Part shown: one piece after another, positions 55,812-64,000 of the stretch | How positions within the stretch are numbered: the stretch's first letter is position 1 | Layout of the letters: every line of letters starts with the position of its first letter | Origin: Rheinheimera sp. EpRS3 | GTDB taxonomy: Bacteria; Pseudomonadota; Gammaproteobacteria; Enterobacterales; Alteromonadaceae | NCBI RefSeq assembly: GCF_001513785.1 | Contig: NZ_LNQS01000010.1 | Coordinates: forward strand, 434,001-498,000 | Length of the DNA stretch: 64,000 nt | Direction: 5' to 3' | Notes under the pieces: generated by a model | Seen by the model: only the letters and a program-made list of their open reading frames with translations | Told to the model about the DNA's origin: nothing | Databases searched by the model: none | Made by a program: the position numbers and the translations under genes

Positions 55812-57701
55812 TTACGCTGATTTTCGCAGTAACCCTTGTTTTTTTAAGTAAACCAGCAGTAATGATATCGCCGCCGGCGTAATACCGGAAATACGCGATG
55901 CCTGGCCAACAGTTTGCGGCTGAGTCTGGTTTAGTTTAACGATAACTTCGTTGGATAAACCTTTAACTTGTTTATAATCAAACTGTTGTGGTAACAGCGT
56001 TTGCTCATTGCGCTGCTGTTTAGCAATTTCATCTTGTTGACGGTGAATATAACCTTCGTACTTGATCTGAATTTCTACCTGCTCGGCAGCAACAGGATCA
56101 GCCAGTCCTGGGCCCAGATCGGCTATTTGCATCAGATCAACGTAATTAATCTCTGGCCGGCGTACCAGTTCTTCCAGGCTGGCCTCTTTGCTTAAAGGGG
56201 TTTTAACCAACGCATTAACCGCTGTCAGTGCAGCATGTTGCGGGTGGATCCAGCTTTGTTTTAAGCGCTGGCGTTCCAGCGCAATCTGTTCCATTTTTTC
56301 ATTAAATGCCGCCCAGCGAGCATCATCAACCAGGCCAAGTTCACGGCCTTTTTCCGTTAAGCGTGAGTCGGCGTTATCTTCACGCAGCATCAGGCGGTAT
56401 TCAGCGCGGCTGGTAAACATCCGGTATGGCTCTTTAGTGCCCATGGTGGTTAGATCGTCTACCAGTACACCGAGATAAGCTTGTTCACGCCCTGGTGACC
56501 AGCTGTCTTTATCCTGGCTAAACAGCGATGCATTTAACCCTGCCAATAAGCCCTGAGCACCGGCTTCTTCGTAACCTGTGGTGCCGTTAATCTGGCCGGC
56601 AAAAAACAGGCCTTTAATAAATTTGGTTTCCAGGCTGTTTTTCAGATCGCGTGGGTCAAAAAAGTCATATTCAATGGCGTAGCCTGGCCGGGTGATATGC
56701 GCGTTTTCCATACCTTTAATTGAGCGCACTATGCTCAGCTGTACATCAAATGGCAAACTGGTTGAGATACCATTTGGGTAAACTTCATGAGTAGTTAAGC
56801 CTTCCGGCTCGATAAAGATCTGATGCTTGTCTTTATCGGCAAAGCGCATAATTTTATCTTCAATTGACGGACAATAGCGTGGGCCTATACCTTCAATTAC
56901 ACCGGTGTACATTGGTGATCTGTCCAGATTATTGCGGATCACATCATGGGTGTTTTCATTGGTGTAGGTGATGTAACAGGGTATTTGTATTGGATGATCA
57001 GCCTGTTTGCCCATAAACGAAAACACCGGAGTAGGGTTATCACCTGGCTGTGGCTGCATCAGTGAAAAATCGATGGTACGGGCATCAATACGTGGTGGCG
57101 TGCCGGTTTTTAAGCGATCTACCCGAAATGGCAACTCACGTAAACGTTTTGCCAATGCAATAGACGGCGGATCGCCTGCTCTACCGCCTGAATGGCTTTG
57201 TAAACCGATATGAATTTGGCCACCCAAAAAAGTACCCACGGTAAGTACTACAGATTTAGCCTTAAACTTTAACCCCATCTGGGTTACTACGCCGCTAACT
57301 TGATCGTTTTCAACCATCAGATCATCACAGGCTTGCTGAAAAATACTTAAGTTTGGCTGGTTTTCCAGCATTGTACGAATGGCAGCACGGTACAACTGCC
57401 GGTCAGCCTGTGCTCTGGTGGCTCTTACCGCAGGGCCTTTAGAGCTGTTTAAGGTGCGAAACTGAATACCGCCTTTGTCAGCGGCTATTGCCATAGCGCC
57501 GCCTAAAGCATCAATTTCTTTGACCAGATGACCTTTGCCAATACCACCAATAGCCGGATTGCAGGACATTTGTCCTAAGGTTTCAACATTGTGGGTTAGC
57601 AATAATGTTTTACGGCCCATGCGTGCAGCTGCCAGAGCGGCTTCGGTGCCGGCATGGCCACCGCCTACAACGATAACGTCGAATGTCTCTTGGTACAGCA
57701 T
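55812..57701 (-). CDS. mnmG: tRNA uridine-5-carboxymethylaminomethyl modification enzyme MnmG (GidA)
   Basis: The 629-aa FAD enzyme acts with MnmE to modify the wobble uridine of several tRNAs. It has the dinucleotide motif [19 protein letters not shown], the [16 protein letters not shown] segment, and a C-terminal helical MnmE-binding domain. Length equals that of E. coli MnmG. Located next to oriC and transcribed away from it, as in many gammaproteobacteria. A likely promoter lies at 57749-57777. Confidence 0.97.
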   Translation of the reverse strand: MLYQETFDVIVVGGGHAGTEAALAAARMGRKTLLLTHNVETLGQMSCNPAIGGIGKGHLVKEIDALGGAMAIAADKGGIQFRTLNSSKGPAVRATRAQADRQLYRAAIRTMLENQPNLSIFQQACDDLMVENDQVSGVVTQMGLKFKAKSVVLTVGTFLGGQIHIGLQSHSGGRAGDPPSIALAKRLRELPFRVDRLKTGTPPRIDARTIDFSLMQPQPGDNPTPVFSFMGKQADHPIQIPCYITYTNENTHDVIRNNLDRSPMYTGVIEGIGPRYCPSIEDKIMRFADKDKHQIFIEPEGLTTHEVYPNGISTSLPFDVQLSIVRSIKGMENAHITRPGYAIEYDFFDPRDLKNSLETKFIKGLFFAGQINGTTGYEEAGAQGLLAGLNASLFSQDKDSWSPGREQAYLGVLVDDLTTMGTKEPYRMFTSRAEYRLMLREDNADSRLTEKGRELGLVDDARWAAFNEKMEQIALERQRLKQSWIHPQHAALTAVNALVKTPLSKEASLEELVRRPEINYVDLMQIADLGPGLADPVAAEQVEIQIKYEGYIHRQQDEIAKQQRNEQTLLPQQFDYKQVKGLSNEVIVKLNQTQPQTVGQASRISGITPAAISLLLVYLKKQGLLRKSA

Positions 57702-57748
57702 AGTTGCCTCAGTATTTGGTTAATCTGTCAAAGTGTTTAAGGGGCGCT

Positions 57749-57777
57749 ATTGTAGCGCGATCCAGGGGTAAGTGGAA
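57749..57777 (-). promoter_or_regulatory. Candidate mnmG promoter
   Basis: On the minus strand TTCCAC (57772-57777) and TACAAT (57749-57754) are 17 bp apart and lead toward mnmG. It abuts the oriC region and contains a GATC site, so methylation or DnaA state could affect it. Confidence 0.5.
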
Positions 57778-57779
57778 TG

Positions 57780-58110
57780 CTGTACCGGGCTTAGGATCTT
57801 CTAAATTAAATAAGATCTTTTTAGAGATCTTTTTATTATTTTTACTACTAAGGAGCCGGTTTTCAGTGCATAAGCGGATCTTTATATGAATGATCAGAAG
57901 CTTACTAAGGATCAGATCCTGTGATCAAGCTAGGATCTGTTGCGGTTGAACCGGTGATCAAAATGGCACTTTATCCACATGTCAGAAAAATATTTTTTTT
58001 ATATTTAGGATAAATACAGCTTAATAACCGGTTTTACCTATACTTATGCACAGAGTGATTTATTAATTTGTAATTTTGTTGATAACTTGGGTGTAACTGG
58101 ATCCTAACGC
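57780..58110. other. oriC: Chromosomal replication origin oriC
   Basis: The gap between mnmG and mioC has all parts of a gammaproteobacterial origin. Three 13-mer-like GATCTTNTNNNTN repeats begin at 57795, 57814 and 57826 in a very A+T-rich unwinding element. There is a perfect DnaA box TTATCCACA at 57971-57979, and near matches at 57865-57873 (minus, TTATGCACT), 58044-58052 (TTATGCACA) and 58077-58085 (minus, TTATCAACA). Twelve GATC sites occur between 57759 and 58103, eleven of them within 201 bp. The order (unwinding element near mnmG, DnaA boxes toward mioC) is as in E. coli. The rest of the gene-free stretch, 58110-58258, holds small hairpins and no gene I trust. Confidence 0.92.
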
Positions 58111-58258
58111 TTAAAATGCTTTTATCATGGCTTTATCATGCTGATATCAAGACTGTTCGCCAGATTGGCGGTAAGGTAACGACAAGTTGGTTTTATTGCT
58201 GAGGCCAACCTGGGAGAGACTAACGTTATCCTGTTCTTCCTGAGATATACTTGTGTTT

Positions 58259-58288
58259 GCGGGTGCTTGCCACCCGCTTTTTTTATTG
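58259..58288 (+). terminator. Plus-strand terminator at the end of the oriC region
   Basis: GCGGGTG-cttgc-CACCCGC is a perfect 7-bp stem followed by an eight-base T-run. It points in the plus direction, and no plus-strand gene precedes it. It cannot serve mioC, which is on the other strand. Confidence 0.8.
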
Positions 58289-58720
58289 CAGCGTTTTAAT
58301 AAAGTCAGGTAGCCAGCGCAGGGCATGTTCCTCTGGCAGTTCGGCATCCTGGGCATCAATTTGCAGTGGCATTAACAAGCATTTTGCCTGCTGCATATCT
58401 AGTAAACTCGCTATTTTCTCGCCAGCCAGACAAAAAGTATCGTAGGCAGAGTCACCTAAAGTGATCACGGCATAAGAAAGTGTGGTAAGATCACGCCGAT
58501 CTTGTGCTAATTGATCCGCAAAGGGTTGAATATTATCAGGCAGATCTCCTGCGCCATAGGTGGATGTGATCACTAACCAAACCCCGGAAGGGTTAAGGTG
58601 ATCCAGTTCGGGTTTCAGATGAAGTGTTGCTTCATAGCCCGCTTGTACCAGTGTTTCAGCAACTTGTTCTGCCACATATTCCGCTGCGCCCATTTGGCTG
58701 CCAACGAGGATGTCTATCAT
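58283..58720 (-). CDS. mioC: FMN-binding protein MioC
   Basis: The 145-aa flavodoxin-like protein has the FMN loops GSQMGAAEYVAE and TSTYGAGDLPDN and LGDSAYDTF. In E. coli MioC supports biotin synthase in vitro, and mioC transcription runs into oriC and influences initiation. Here it also reads toward oriC. AGAGG precedes the ATG. Position next to oriC supports the name over other short-chain flavodoxins. Confidence 0.92.
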   Translation of the reverse strand: MIDILVGSQMGAAEYVAEQVAETLVQAGYEATLHLKPELDHLNPSGVWLVITSTYGAGDLPDNIQPFADQLAQDRRDLTTLSYAVITLGDSAYDTFCLAGEKIASLLDMQQAKCLLMPLQIDAQDAELPEEHALRWLPDFIKTLQ

Positions 58721-58882
58721 GATATGCCTCTTGTCATAAAAATGTTTGGCTATACTACTGGAATAAAATCAGTTAAAGCTATGCTTTGGTCTGATTTACG
58801 TGCTTTTACTGCTCTGCAGGCTAAGTAAAAGCAACAATAGCACTACCACTACGCCTGCGTGTTATTGAGGTTTAAACAACGT

Positions 58883-60661
58883 ATGTCTGACACTGTGTCA
58901 TTTTCCCAGCTAATGCTGCCTGAAGCTATTGTTCGTGCTGTCACTGAACTTGGCTATGAAACGCCGTCGCCTATCCAGGCTGCTGCTATCCCAAAACTAT
59001 TAGCTGGCGAGGATGTATTAGGCCAGGCGCAAACCGGTACCGGTAAGACCGGTGCTTTCGCGCTGCCTTTATTAGCACGGCTTGACCCTGCGCAAAACGA
59101 TCCACAAATTCTGGTTCTGGCACCAACCCGTGAACTGGCGATTCAGGTTGCTGAAGCCTTTCAGGCTTATGCCCGTTATATGCCGGCGTTTCATGTACTG
59201 CCGTTATACGGTGGCCAAAGCTATACCAACCAGCTTAAATCACTAAAACGTGGCTCTCAGGTTATTGTCGGTACACCCGGCCGTATTCTTGATCACTTAG
59301 ACCGTGGTACGTTAAAGCTGGATAAGCTGCGCGCTATCGTACTGGATGAAGCCGACGAAATGTTGCGTATGGGTTTTATCGATGATGTGCAAACTATTAT
59401 GGATGCTACGCCGCCAGGCCGTCAGGTTGCGATGTTCTCGGCAACCATGCCTGCACCCATCCGCGCTATTGCGCAGAAGCATTTAAAAAATGCTGAAGAA
59501 ATTAAAATTGCTTCTAAAACCAGTACCGTTGAGCGTATTACCCAACGTTATGTGATGTTAGATGGTAACCAGAAGCTGGATGCGTTAACTCGCTTGCTGG
59601 AAGGCGAAGAGTACGATGCCACTATCGTATTCGTGCGCACCAAAAGTGCCACTGAAGAAATTGCCGAGAAACTGGGCGCACGCGGTTATGCCGTGGCCTG
59701 CTTAAACGGTGATATGAACCAGGCACACCGCGAACTGACCATTCGTAAAATGAAAGCTAACCAGCTGGATATTATTGTGGCAACCGACGTTGCCGCCCGT
59801 GGTTTAGACGTAGAACGTATCAGTCTGGTAGTAAACTACGACATTCCTTACGACAGTGAAGCCTATGTGCACCGTATTGGCCGTACCGGCCGTGCCGGTC
59901 GCGAAGGTAAAGCGATCTTATTCGTGTCACCACGTGAGCGCCGTTTGCTGCGTACTATTGAACATGCTACCAAACAGCCAATTGAGCAGATGTCACTGCC
60001 TACCGGCCGTGTGATTGAACAGCGTCGTATCGAATCGTTCCGTGAACAGTTAGCGCAAACCATCGAAACTCAGGATTTAAGTTTCTTCCAAACGTTAATT
60101 AACGATTGGCGTGAGAAGATTGAAACTACAGAAAATGATCTGGCTGCGGCTTTACTGTTTTTAGCGCAGAAAGACCAGCCGTTAAACGTGGCCAGCCAGT
60201 TCCCGGAAATCCGTGAGCCGCATGCCCGTGGTGAGCGTGAAGAACGTCCACGCCGTGAGCGCTCAGATCGCCCTGAACGCAGTGGCGAGCGTCCGGATCG
60301 TGGTCCACGTGTGAAGCGTGAAATGAAAGGCGATTACCAGACTTACCGCATTGAAGTAGGTAAAGAGCATGGTGTGCGTGCCGGTGATATCGTGGGTGCC
60401 ATCGCCAACGAAGCTAATATCGACAGCCAGTTCATCGGTAATATTAAGCTGTTTGATCATTTCAGCACGGTAGAGTTGCCGGCAACTATTCCGAATGAAA
60501 TTTTCCAGCACCTGAAAAAGGTATATGTGCGTAAGCAAAAGCTTAATATCACCGTAGACAGCGGCGCGACAGCTGCGGCAGCAGGCGAGCGTCGTCCGTC
60601 GAACGGCCCGGGCCCACGCCCTGGTGCTGCGCCACGTGCGCCGCGCAAGCCGCGCGACTAA
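58883..60661 (+). CDS. deaD: DEAD-box RNA helicase DeaD/CsdA
   Basis: The 592-aa helicase has the Q motif (SPIQAAAIP), AQTGTGKTGA, PTRELA, DEADEML, SAT and HRIGRTGRAGRE. A C-terminal extension contains an Arg/Glu-rich region and a DbpA-type RNA-binding domain (YRIEVGKEHGVRAGDIVGAIAN), ending in a basic low-complexity tail. DeaD acts in ribosome assembly and mRNA remodelling, especially in the cold. An upstream GTG (58859) is open, but the ATG at 58883 (MSDTVSFSQL) matches the family start. Confidence 0.93.
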   Translation: MSDTVSFSQLMLPEAIVRAVTELGYETPSPIQAAAIPKLLAGEDVLGQAQTGTGKTGAFALPLLARLDPAQNDPQILVLAPTRELAIQVAEAFQAYARYMPAFHVLPLYGGQSYTNQLKSLKRGSQVIVGTPGRILDHLDRGTLKLDKLRAIVLDEADEMLRMGFIDDVQTIMDATPPGRQVAMFSATMPAPIRAIAQKHLKNAEEIKIASKTSTVERITQRYVMLDGNQKLDALTRLLEGEEYDATIVFVRTKSATEEIAEKLGARGYAVACLNGDMNQAHRELTIRKMKANQLDIIVATDVAARGLDVERISLVVNYDIPYDSEAYVHRIGRTGRAGREGKAILFVSPRERRLLRTIEHATKQPIEQMSLPTGRVIEQRRIESFREQLAQTIETQDLSFFQTLINDWREKIETTENDLAAALLFLAQKDQPLNVASQFPEIREPHARGEREERPRRERSDRPERSGERPDRGPRVKREMKGDYQTYRIEVGKEHGVRAGDIVGAIANEANIDSQFIGNIKLFDHFSTVELPATIPNEIFQHLKKVYVRKQKLNITVDSGATAAAAGERRPSNGPGPRPGAAPRAPRKPRD

Positions 60662-60680
60662 GTTTCACCCGTTATAAGAA

Positions 60681-60705
60681 AACCCTGCTACGGCAGGGTT
60701 TTTTA
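60681..60705 (+). terminator. Terminator of deaD
   Basis: AACCCTGC-tacg-GCAGGGTT is an 8-bp stem followed by TTTTATT, 20 nt after the deaD stop codon. Confidence 0.9.
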
Positions 60706-60818
60706 TTGGCGACAGATTAACCATGGTACGTGTTAAACAGTGCTTGTTTGACAAGCTGAAGTTTCTTATTGTAGAAAGCTTGCTTAACACACTGAAAATA
60801 ATAAGAGTGCAGCTGATT

Positions 60819-63302
60819 ATGCCGACCATTTTTTCCCGCCCCCTGCCGTTGTTTAGCCTGCTGACAGCGTTGCTGTGCAGTACGGTTGTAAATGCTGATG
60901 CTATCCGCCAAACCAAAGGTGACTTTGAAGATAAGTTTCGCCAATTAGACGAAGTGCTGCCGACGCCGAACGTATATCGCAATGCTGCCGGTGAACCGGG
61001 CCAACAATACTGGCAGCAACAGGTTAATTATAAAATGGACGTGGTGTTGGATGAAACCAAGCGCCAGCTTAGCACTAGACAGCAAATCCATTACAAAAAC
61101 AATTCACCCTATACGCTGAAATACTTGTGGCTGCATCTGGATCAAAACATCTTTAAAAACGATTCAATGGCGGAAATGAGTACCGACTTTGGCGGTATCG
61201 GCCGCCGTGGCCCGGCAACCTCTGTTGGCGATGGCGACATTACCGCGCGCTTAAGTCTGGAAGAGTTGCGCCGGCAGCAGTTTATGGCGGATAACGAACT
61301 AGGCTTTGTGATCAGCAACGTTAAAAGTAGCAGTGGCAAAGCGCTGAAAGTCACCATTGTTGGCACCTTGATGCGCATCGATTTGGATAAGCCGTTAAAG
61401 CCTGGCCAGGCTACAGATTTCAGCCTCGATTTTTCCTTTAATATTGTGGAAGAAGACGCAGTATCGGCCCGCTCCGGTTATGAGCACTTTCCGAAAGATG
61501 CGCGCGAAGGCGGTAACGATATTTTCTTATTAGCGCAATGGTTTCCACGGCTGGTGGCTTACACTGATTACGAAGCCTGGACCAATAAAGAATTTTTAGG
61601 CCGCGGTGAGTTTACGCTGGAGTTTGGCGATTACGATGTCAAATTAACGGTGCCTGAAGACCATATAGTGTCGTCCACCGGTGAGTTACAAAACAGCAGC
61701 AAGGTGCTGACTAAACAGCAATTAGCCCGCCTGGAGCAGGCCAAAACCGCCAAACGCCCGGTGTTTGTAGTTACTGAACAGGAAGCGTTGGAAAACGAGA
61801 AAGACGGCACTGATCAGAGCAAAACCTGGCATTTTAAAGCAAAAAATGTGCGCGATTTTGCTTGGGCTTCATCGCGCAAATTTATCTGGGATGCCAAAGG
61901 CTATCAGCAGGGCGGCAGCGAGCAGCCATTTGTGATGGCAATGTCGTTCTACCCGAAAGAAGGCGGTGAGCTGTGGCAAAAATATTCCACCGAAGCCATA
62001 GTGCATACCATGGAAGTGTATTCACGCTTCTCGTTTGACTATCCGTATCCGGTAGCGCAGTCGGTTAATGGCCCGGTAGGCGGCATGGAATACCCGATGA
62101 TCACCTTTAACGGCCCGCGTACTAAGTTGCAGGACGATGGCCGCCGCACTTATTCCCAGGCGGAAAAGCGCTTTTTAATTGGTGTGGTGATCCATGAAGT
62201 GGGTCATATTTACTTTCCGATGGTAGTCAATTCCGACGAGCGGCAATGGACCTGGATGGATGAGGGCTTGAACAGCTTTTTAGATGGTGTGGCTGGCCGC
62301 GAATGGGACCCAACCATCCCATGGGGCGTAGAACCGCGCGATATTGTCGACTATATGAAGTCAGACGTGCAGGTACCGATTATGACGCAGTCTGACAGCG
62401 TATTAAAACTGGGCCCTAATGCGTATACCAAGCCGGCGGCGGCGCTGAATATTCTGCGCGAAGTGATTTTAGGCCGTGAACTGTTCGATTTCGCCTTTAA
62501 AGAATATGCCACACGCTGGAAGTTTAAGCGGCCAACGCCCGCCGACTTTTTCCGTACTATGGAAGAGGCCAGCGGCGTTGATCTGGACTGGTTTTGGCGT
62601 GGCTGGTTTTACAGCACCGATCATGTCGATATCTCGCTGGATAAAGTGTTTCAGCTGCGTTTAGACACGAAGAACCCGGACATTGATTTCGAGCGTCAAC
62701 GCCAACAGGAGCTGGATAAACCGATGCCGCTATTTGTTGAGCGTAATAAAGCTGAAGGTAAAGTGTTGTGGATAGACAAAAATCCGGATGTACGTGATTT
62801 TTATGATGATAACGATCGCTTCACCGTTACCAACAAAGAGCGCAATGCCTACACCAAATTTTTGCATGAGTTAGAGCCGTGGGAGCGCAAAGCCTTTGAG
62901 CGCGCAGTGGCAGAAGATAAAAATTACTACGTACTCCAGTTTAGCAACAAGGGCGGCCTGGTAATGCCGATTTTGCTACAGCTGAACTATGCCGACGGCA
63001 GCAGCGAGCAGCAGTATATTCCGGCCGAGATTTGGCGTCGTAGCCCCAAAGCGGTGAATAAGCTGATTGTTACCGCCAAAGATAAAGTGCTGCAGGATGT
63101 AGTGGTAGATCCGAAATGGGAAACTGCGGATGTGGATATTGAAAATAACTTTTATCCGCGCCGTATTATCCCGTCACGCATCGAGGCATATAAAGCTGAC
63201 AAGAGTAAAGCTAAAGTCAGCCGCGATATTATGCAAGACAGCAAAACTGAGCTGAAAGATCCGGCAAAGAAGCCCGATAGCGAAAAAAAGGATAACAATT
63301 AA
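60819..63302 (+). CDS. M1-family metallopeptidase (secreted aminopeptidase-like)
   Basis: The 827-aa protein has a signal peptide (MPTIFSRPLPLFSLLTALL, ending near VNADA), an N-terminal beta domain, and a gluzincin catalytic domain with GGMEYPMI, the HEVGH zinc motif and WMDEGLN supplying the third ligand. It should remove N-terminal residues from peptides in the periplasm or outside. The frame is open to an ATG at 60723, but that would bury the signal peptide. The C-terminus is a long Lys/Asp-rich tail. The next gene overlaps by one base (TAATG). Confidence 0.88.
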   Translation: MPTIFSRPLPLFSLLTALLCSTVVNADAIRQTKGDFEDKFRQLDEVLPTPNVYRNAAGEPGQQYWQQQVNYKMDVVLDETKRQLSTRQQIHYKNNSPYTLKYLWLHLDQNIFKNDSMAEMSTDFGGIGRRGPATSVGDGDITARLSLEELRRQQFMADNELGFVISNVKSSSGKALKVTIVGTLMRIDLDKPLKPGQATDFSLDFSFNIVEEDAVSARSGYEHFPKDAREGGNDIFLLAQWFPRLVAYTDYEAWTNKEFLGRGEFTLEFGDYDVKLTVPEDHIVSSTGELQNSSKVLTKQQLARLEQAKTAKRPVFVVTEQEALENEKDGTDQSKTWHFKAKNVRDFAWASSRKFIWDAKGYQQGGSEQPFVMAMSFYPKEGGELWQKYSTEAIVHTMEVYSRFSFDYPYPVAQSVNGPVGGMEYPMITFNGPRTKLQDDGRRTYSQAEKRFLIGVVIHEVGHIYFPMVVNSDERQWTWMDEGLNSFLDGVAGREWDPTIPWGVEPRDIVDYMKSDVQVPIMTQSDSVLKLGPNAYTKPAAALNILREVILGRELFDFAFKEYATRWKFKRPTPADFFRTMEEASGVDLDWFWRGWFYSTDHVDISLDKVFQLRLDTKNPDIDFERQRQQELDKPMPLFVERNKAEGKVLWIDKNPDVRDFYDDNDRFTVTNKERNAYTKFLHELEPWERKAFERAVAEDKNYYVLQFSNKGGLVMPILLQLNYADGSSEQQYIPAEIWRRSPKAVNKLIVTAKDKVLQDVVVDPKWETADVDIENNFYPRRIIPSRIEAYKADKSKAKVSRDIMQDSKTELKDPAKKPDSEKKDNN

Positions 63303-63790
63303 TGCGTGTGCTGGCGTGTTTGGTTGTTCTGGCCGCGTGCAGCGGTCAGTTAGCGGCACATGAAATGAAAGCTGCGCTGACTAAGCTGGTATTTAACCAG
63401 CGCAGCGGCAATATCGAAGTAATGCACCGCTTTTATGTGCACGACGCCGAACACGGCGTTAAACAGCTATTTGATAAAAGCGCCGATCTGTTAAACAGTC
63501 AGCAAACCCAACAGACATTCAGCCAATATGTCAGTGAGCATTTTGCGCTGACAACCCCGGCGGGTGAGGCTATCAGTTTAACGCTGGTTGGCGGGCAACT
63601 GGACGGCCGGTTTTTCTGGGTGTATCAGGAAGCGCCAATCCCACCAGAGCTGCAGGGCTTGCGCATTAAGCATAACGCCTTGCAGGCCTTGTGGCCGGCA
63701 CAGGTAAATACCGTCAATATAGAGGGCCGTGGTGAGGTAAAAAGCTTAAGCTTTGATAGTAAAACCGGCTGGCAGCAGCTGAGTTTTTAA
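63302..63790 (+). CDS. DUF6702-like secreted protein
   Basis: The 162-aa protein has a signal peptide (MRVLACLVVLAACSGQLAAH) and the beta-rich pattern of DUF6702 proteins, with an EVMHRFYVHDAEH segment near residue 39. Such proteins are often found beside M1 peptidases in marine gammaproteobacteria. Function is unknown. Its start overlaps the peptidase stop by one base, so it is translated with it and may be its partner. Confidence 0.75.
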   Translation: MRVLACLVVLAACSGQLAAHEMKAALTKLVFNQRSGNIEVMHRFYVHDAEHGVKQLFDKSADLLNSQQTQQTFSQYVSEHFALTTPAGEAISLTLVGGQLDGRFFWVYQEAPIPPELQGLRIKHNALQALWPAQVNTVNIEGRGEVKSLSFDSKTGWQQLSF

Positions 63791-63856
63791 CGCCGGCTTT
63801 AAATATAACTGAACCGCCGCCATATAGCAGGCTATAGCCATAGTGTGGAGTTTGCC

Positions 63857-64000
63857 ATGATTGTTGCCTGCCCGAATTGTAATGGCCTTAACCGCTTGCC
63901 TGCTGATAGGCCGGCAGCGGCTGCAAAGTGCGGTAAATGTAAGCAGTTACTGTTCAGTGGTGCACCACTGGATCTGACCAGTGCGAATTTTGCCGCTCAT
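63857..64000 (+). CDS. trxC: Thioredoxin 2 (TrxC), 3' partial
   Basis: Forty-eight codons are visible before the window ends. They encode the zinc ribbon typical of TrxC: ACPNCNGLNRLP followed by CGKCKQLLF, with two CxxC pairs. The thioredoxin fold and its active site lie outside the window. TrxC is a cytoplasmic disulfide reductase linked to oxidative stress. A GGAG lies about 8 nt before the ATG. Confidence 0.88.
   Translation, partial: MIVACPNCNGLNRLPADRPAAAAKCGKCKQLLFSGAPLDLTSANFAAH

Noticed and set aside
58147-58359. Open frame of 70 codons on the minus strand between oriC and mioC
   Set aside because: It overlaps the end of mioC in another frame, includes the plus-strand terminator and has no convincing family or start signal.
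60303-60318. Further CACGTG sequences (for example in deaD near 60306 and in atpC near 46625) as parS
   Set aside because: The flanking bases do not match TGTTTCACGTGAAACA beyond the central hexamer, and they lie inside coding sequence.

Overview
The window looks like the replication-origin region of a gammaproteobacterial chromosome, with G+C near 50%. Protein style and gene order suggest the Alteromonadales/Chromatiaceae group (Rheinheimera, Alishewanella or Arsukibacterium-like); that placement is inference. The backbone is mioC, oriC, mnmG-rsmG-parA-parB and atpIBEFHAGDC, with glmU and glmS further along. In E. coli glmU directly follows atpC. Here a 10 kb accessory block separates them.

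Layout. 1-7.2 kb: end of a PepSY membrane protein, small uncharacterised genes, a DUF817 membrane protein, then ccoG-srkA-dsbA and two small genes. 7.2-14.7 kb: a secreted cyclophilin with a GlyGly-CTERM-like tail, topB, a KfrA-like coiled-coil protein, and a sigma54-type two-component system. 14.9-19.3 kb: a MacAB-like efflux operon behind a clear -24/-12 promoter, divergent from that system. 19.3-24.6 kb: a metallo-beta-lactamase-fold lipoprotein, a superinfection-immunity-type protein, an amidohydrolase, an ECF sigma factor with a membrane partner, and an SLC13-type permease. 24.7-27.5 kb: an accessory patch with hipBA, four operator palindromes spaced exactly 27 bp apart, and an A+T-rich DUF2971 gene. 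27.6-35.8 kb: glmS, a DeoR regulator, a candidate Fur-controlled small RNA, a membrane-anchored diflavin reductase, a lipoprotein, a parS-like site, a symporter and glmU. 35.9-46.2 kb: the accessory block. 46.4-58.7 kb: ATP synthase, parAB, rsmG, mnmG, oriC and mioC. 58.8-64 kb: a DeaD helicase, an M1 peptidase, a DUF6702-like protein and the start of trxC.

The most interesting system is at 35.9-46.2 kb. It encodes a three-domain lanthionine synthetase of the LanKC (class III) architecture: lyase, kinase and a LanC-like domain without recognisable zinc ligands. With it are a double-glycine precursor carrying two (D/E)WSTMSxGC repeats that each fit the SxxSxxC labionin pattern, a C39-peptidase ABC exporter and an HlyD-type adaptor. 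There is a second, Cys-free peptide gene whose leader shares an LQxL motif, a 52-aa Sec-exported peptide ending in a CWFIC segment, a LuxR-type regulator, and a transmembrane winged-helix regulator with a propeller-like outer domain. Class III lanthipeptides are known mainly from Actinobacteria and Firmicutes. A proteobacterial version with GG-leader/C39 export and its own regulatory genes looks little described.

No tRNA, rRNA, CRISPR array or complete insertion sequence was recognised.
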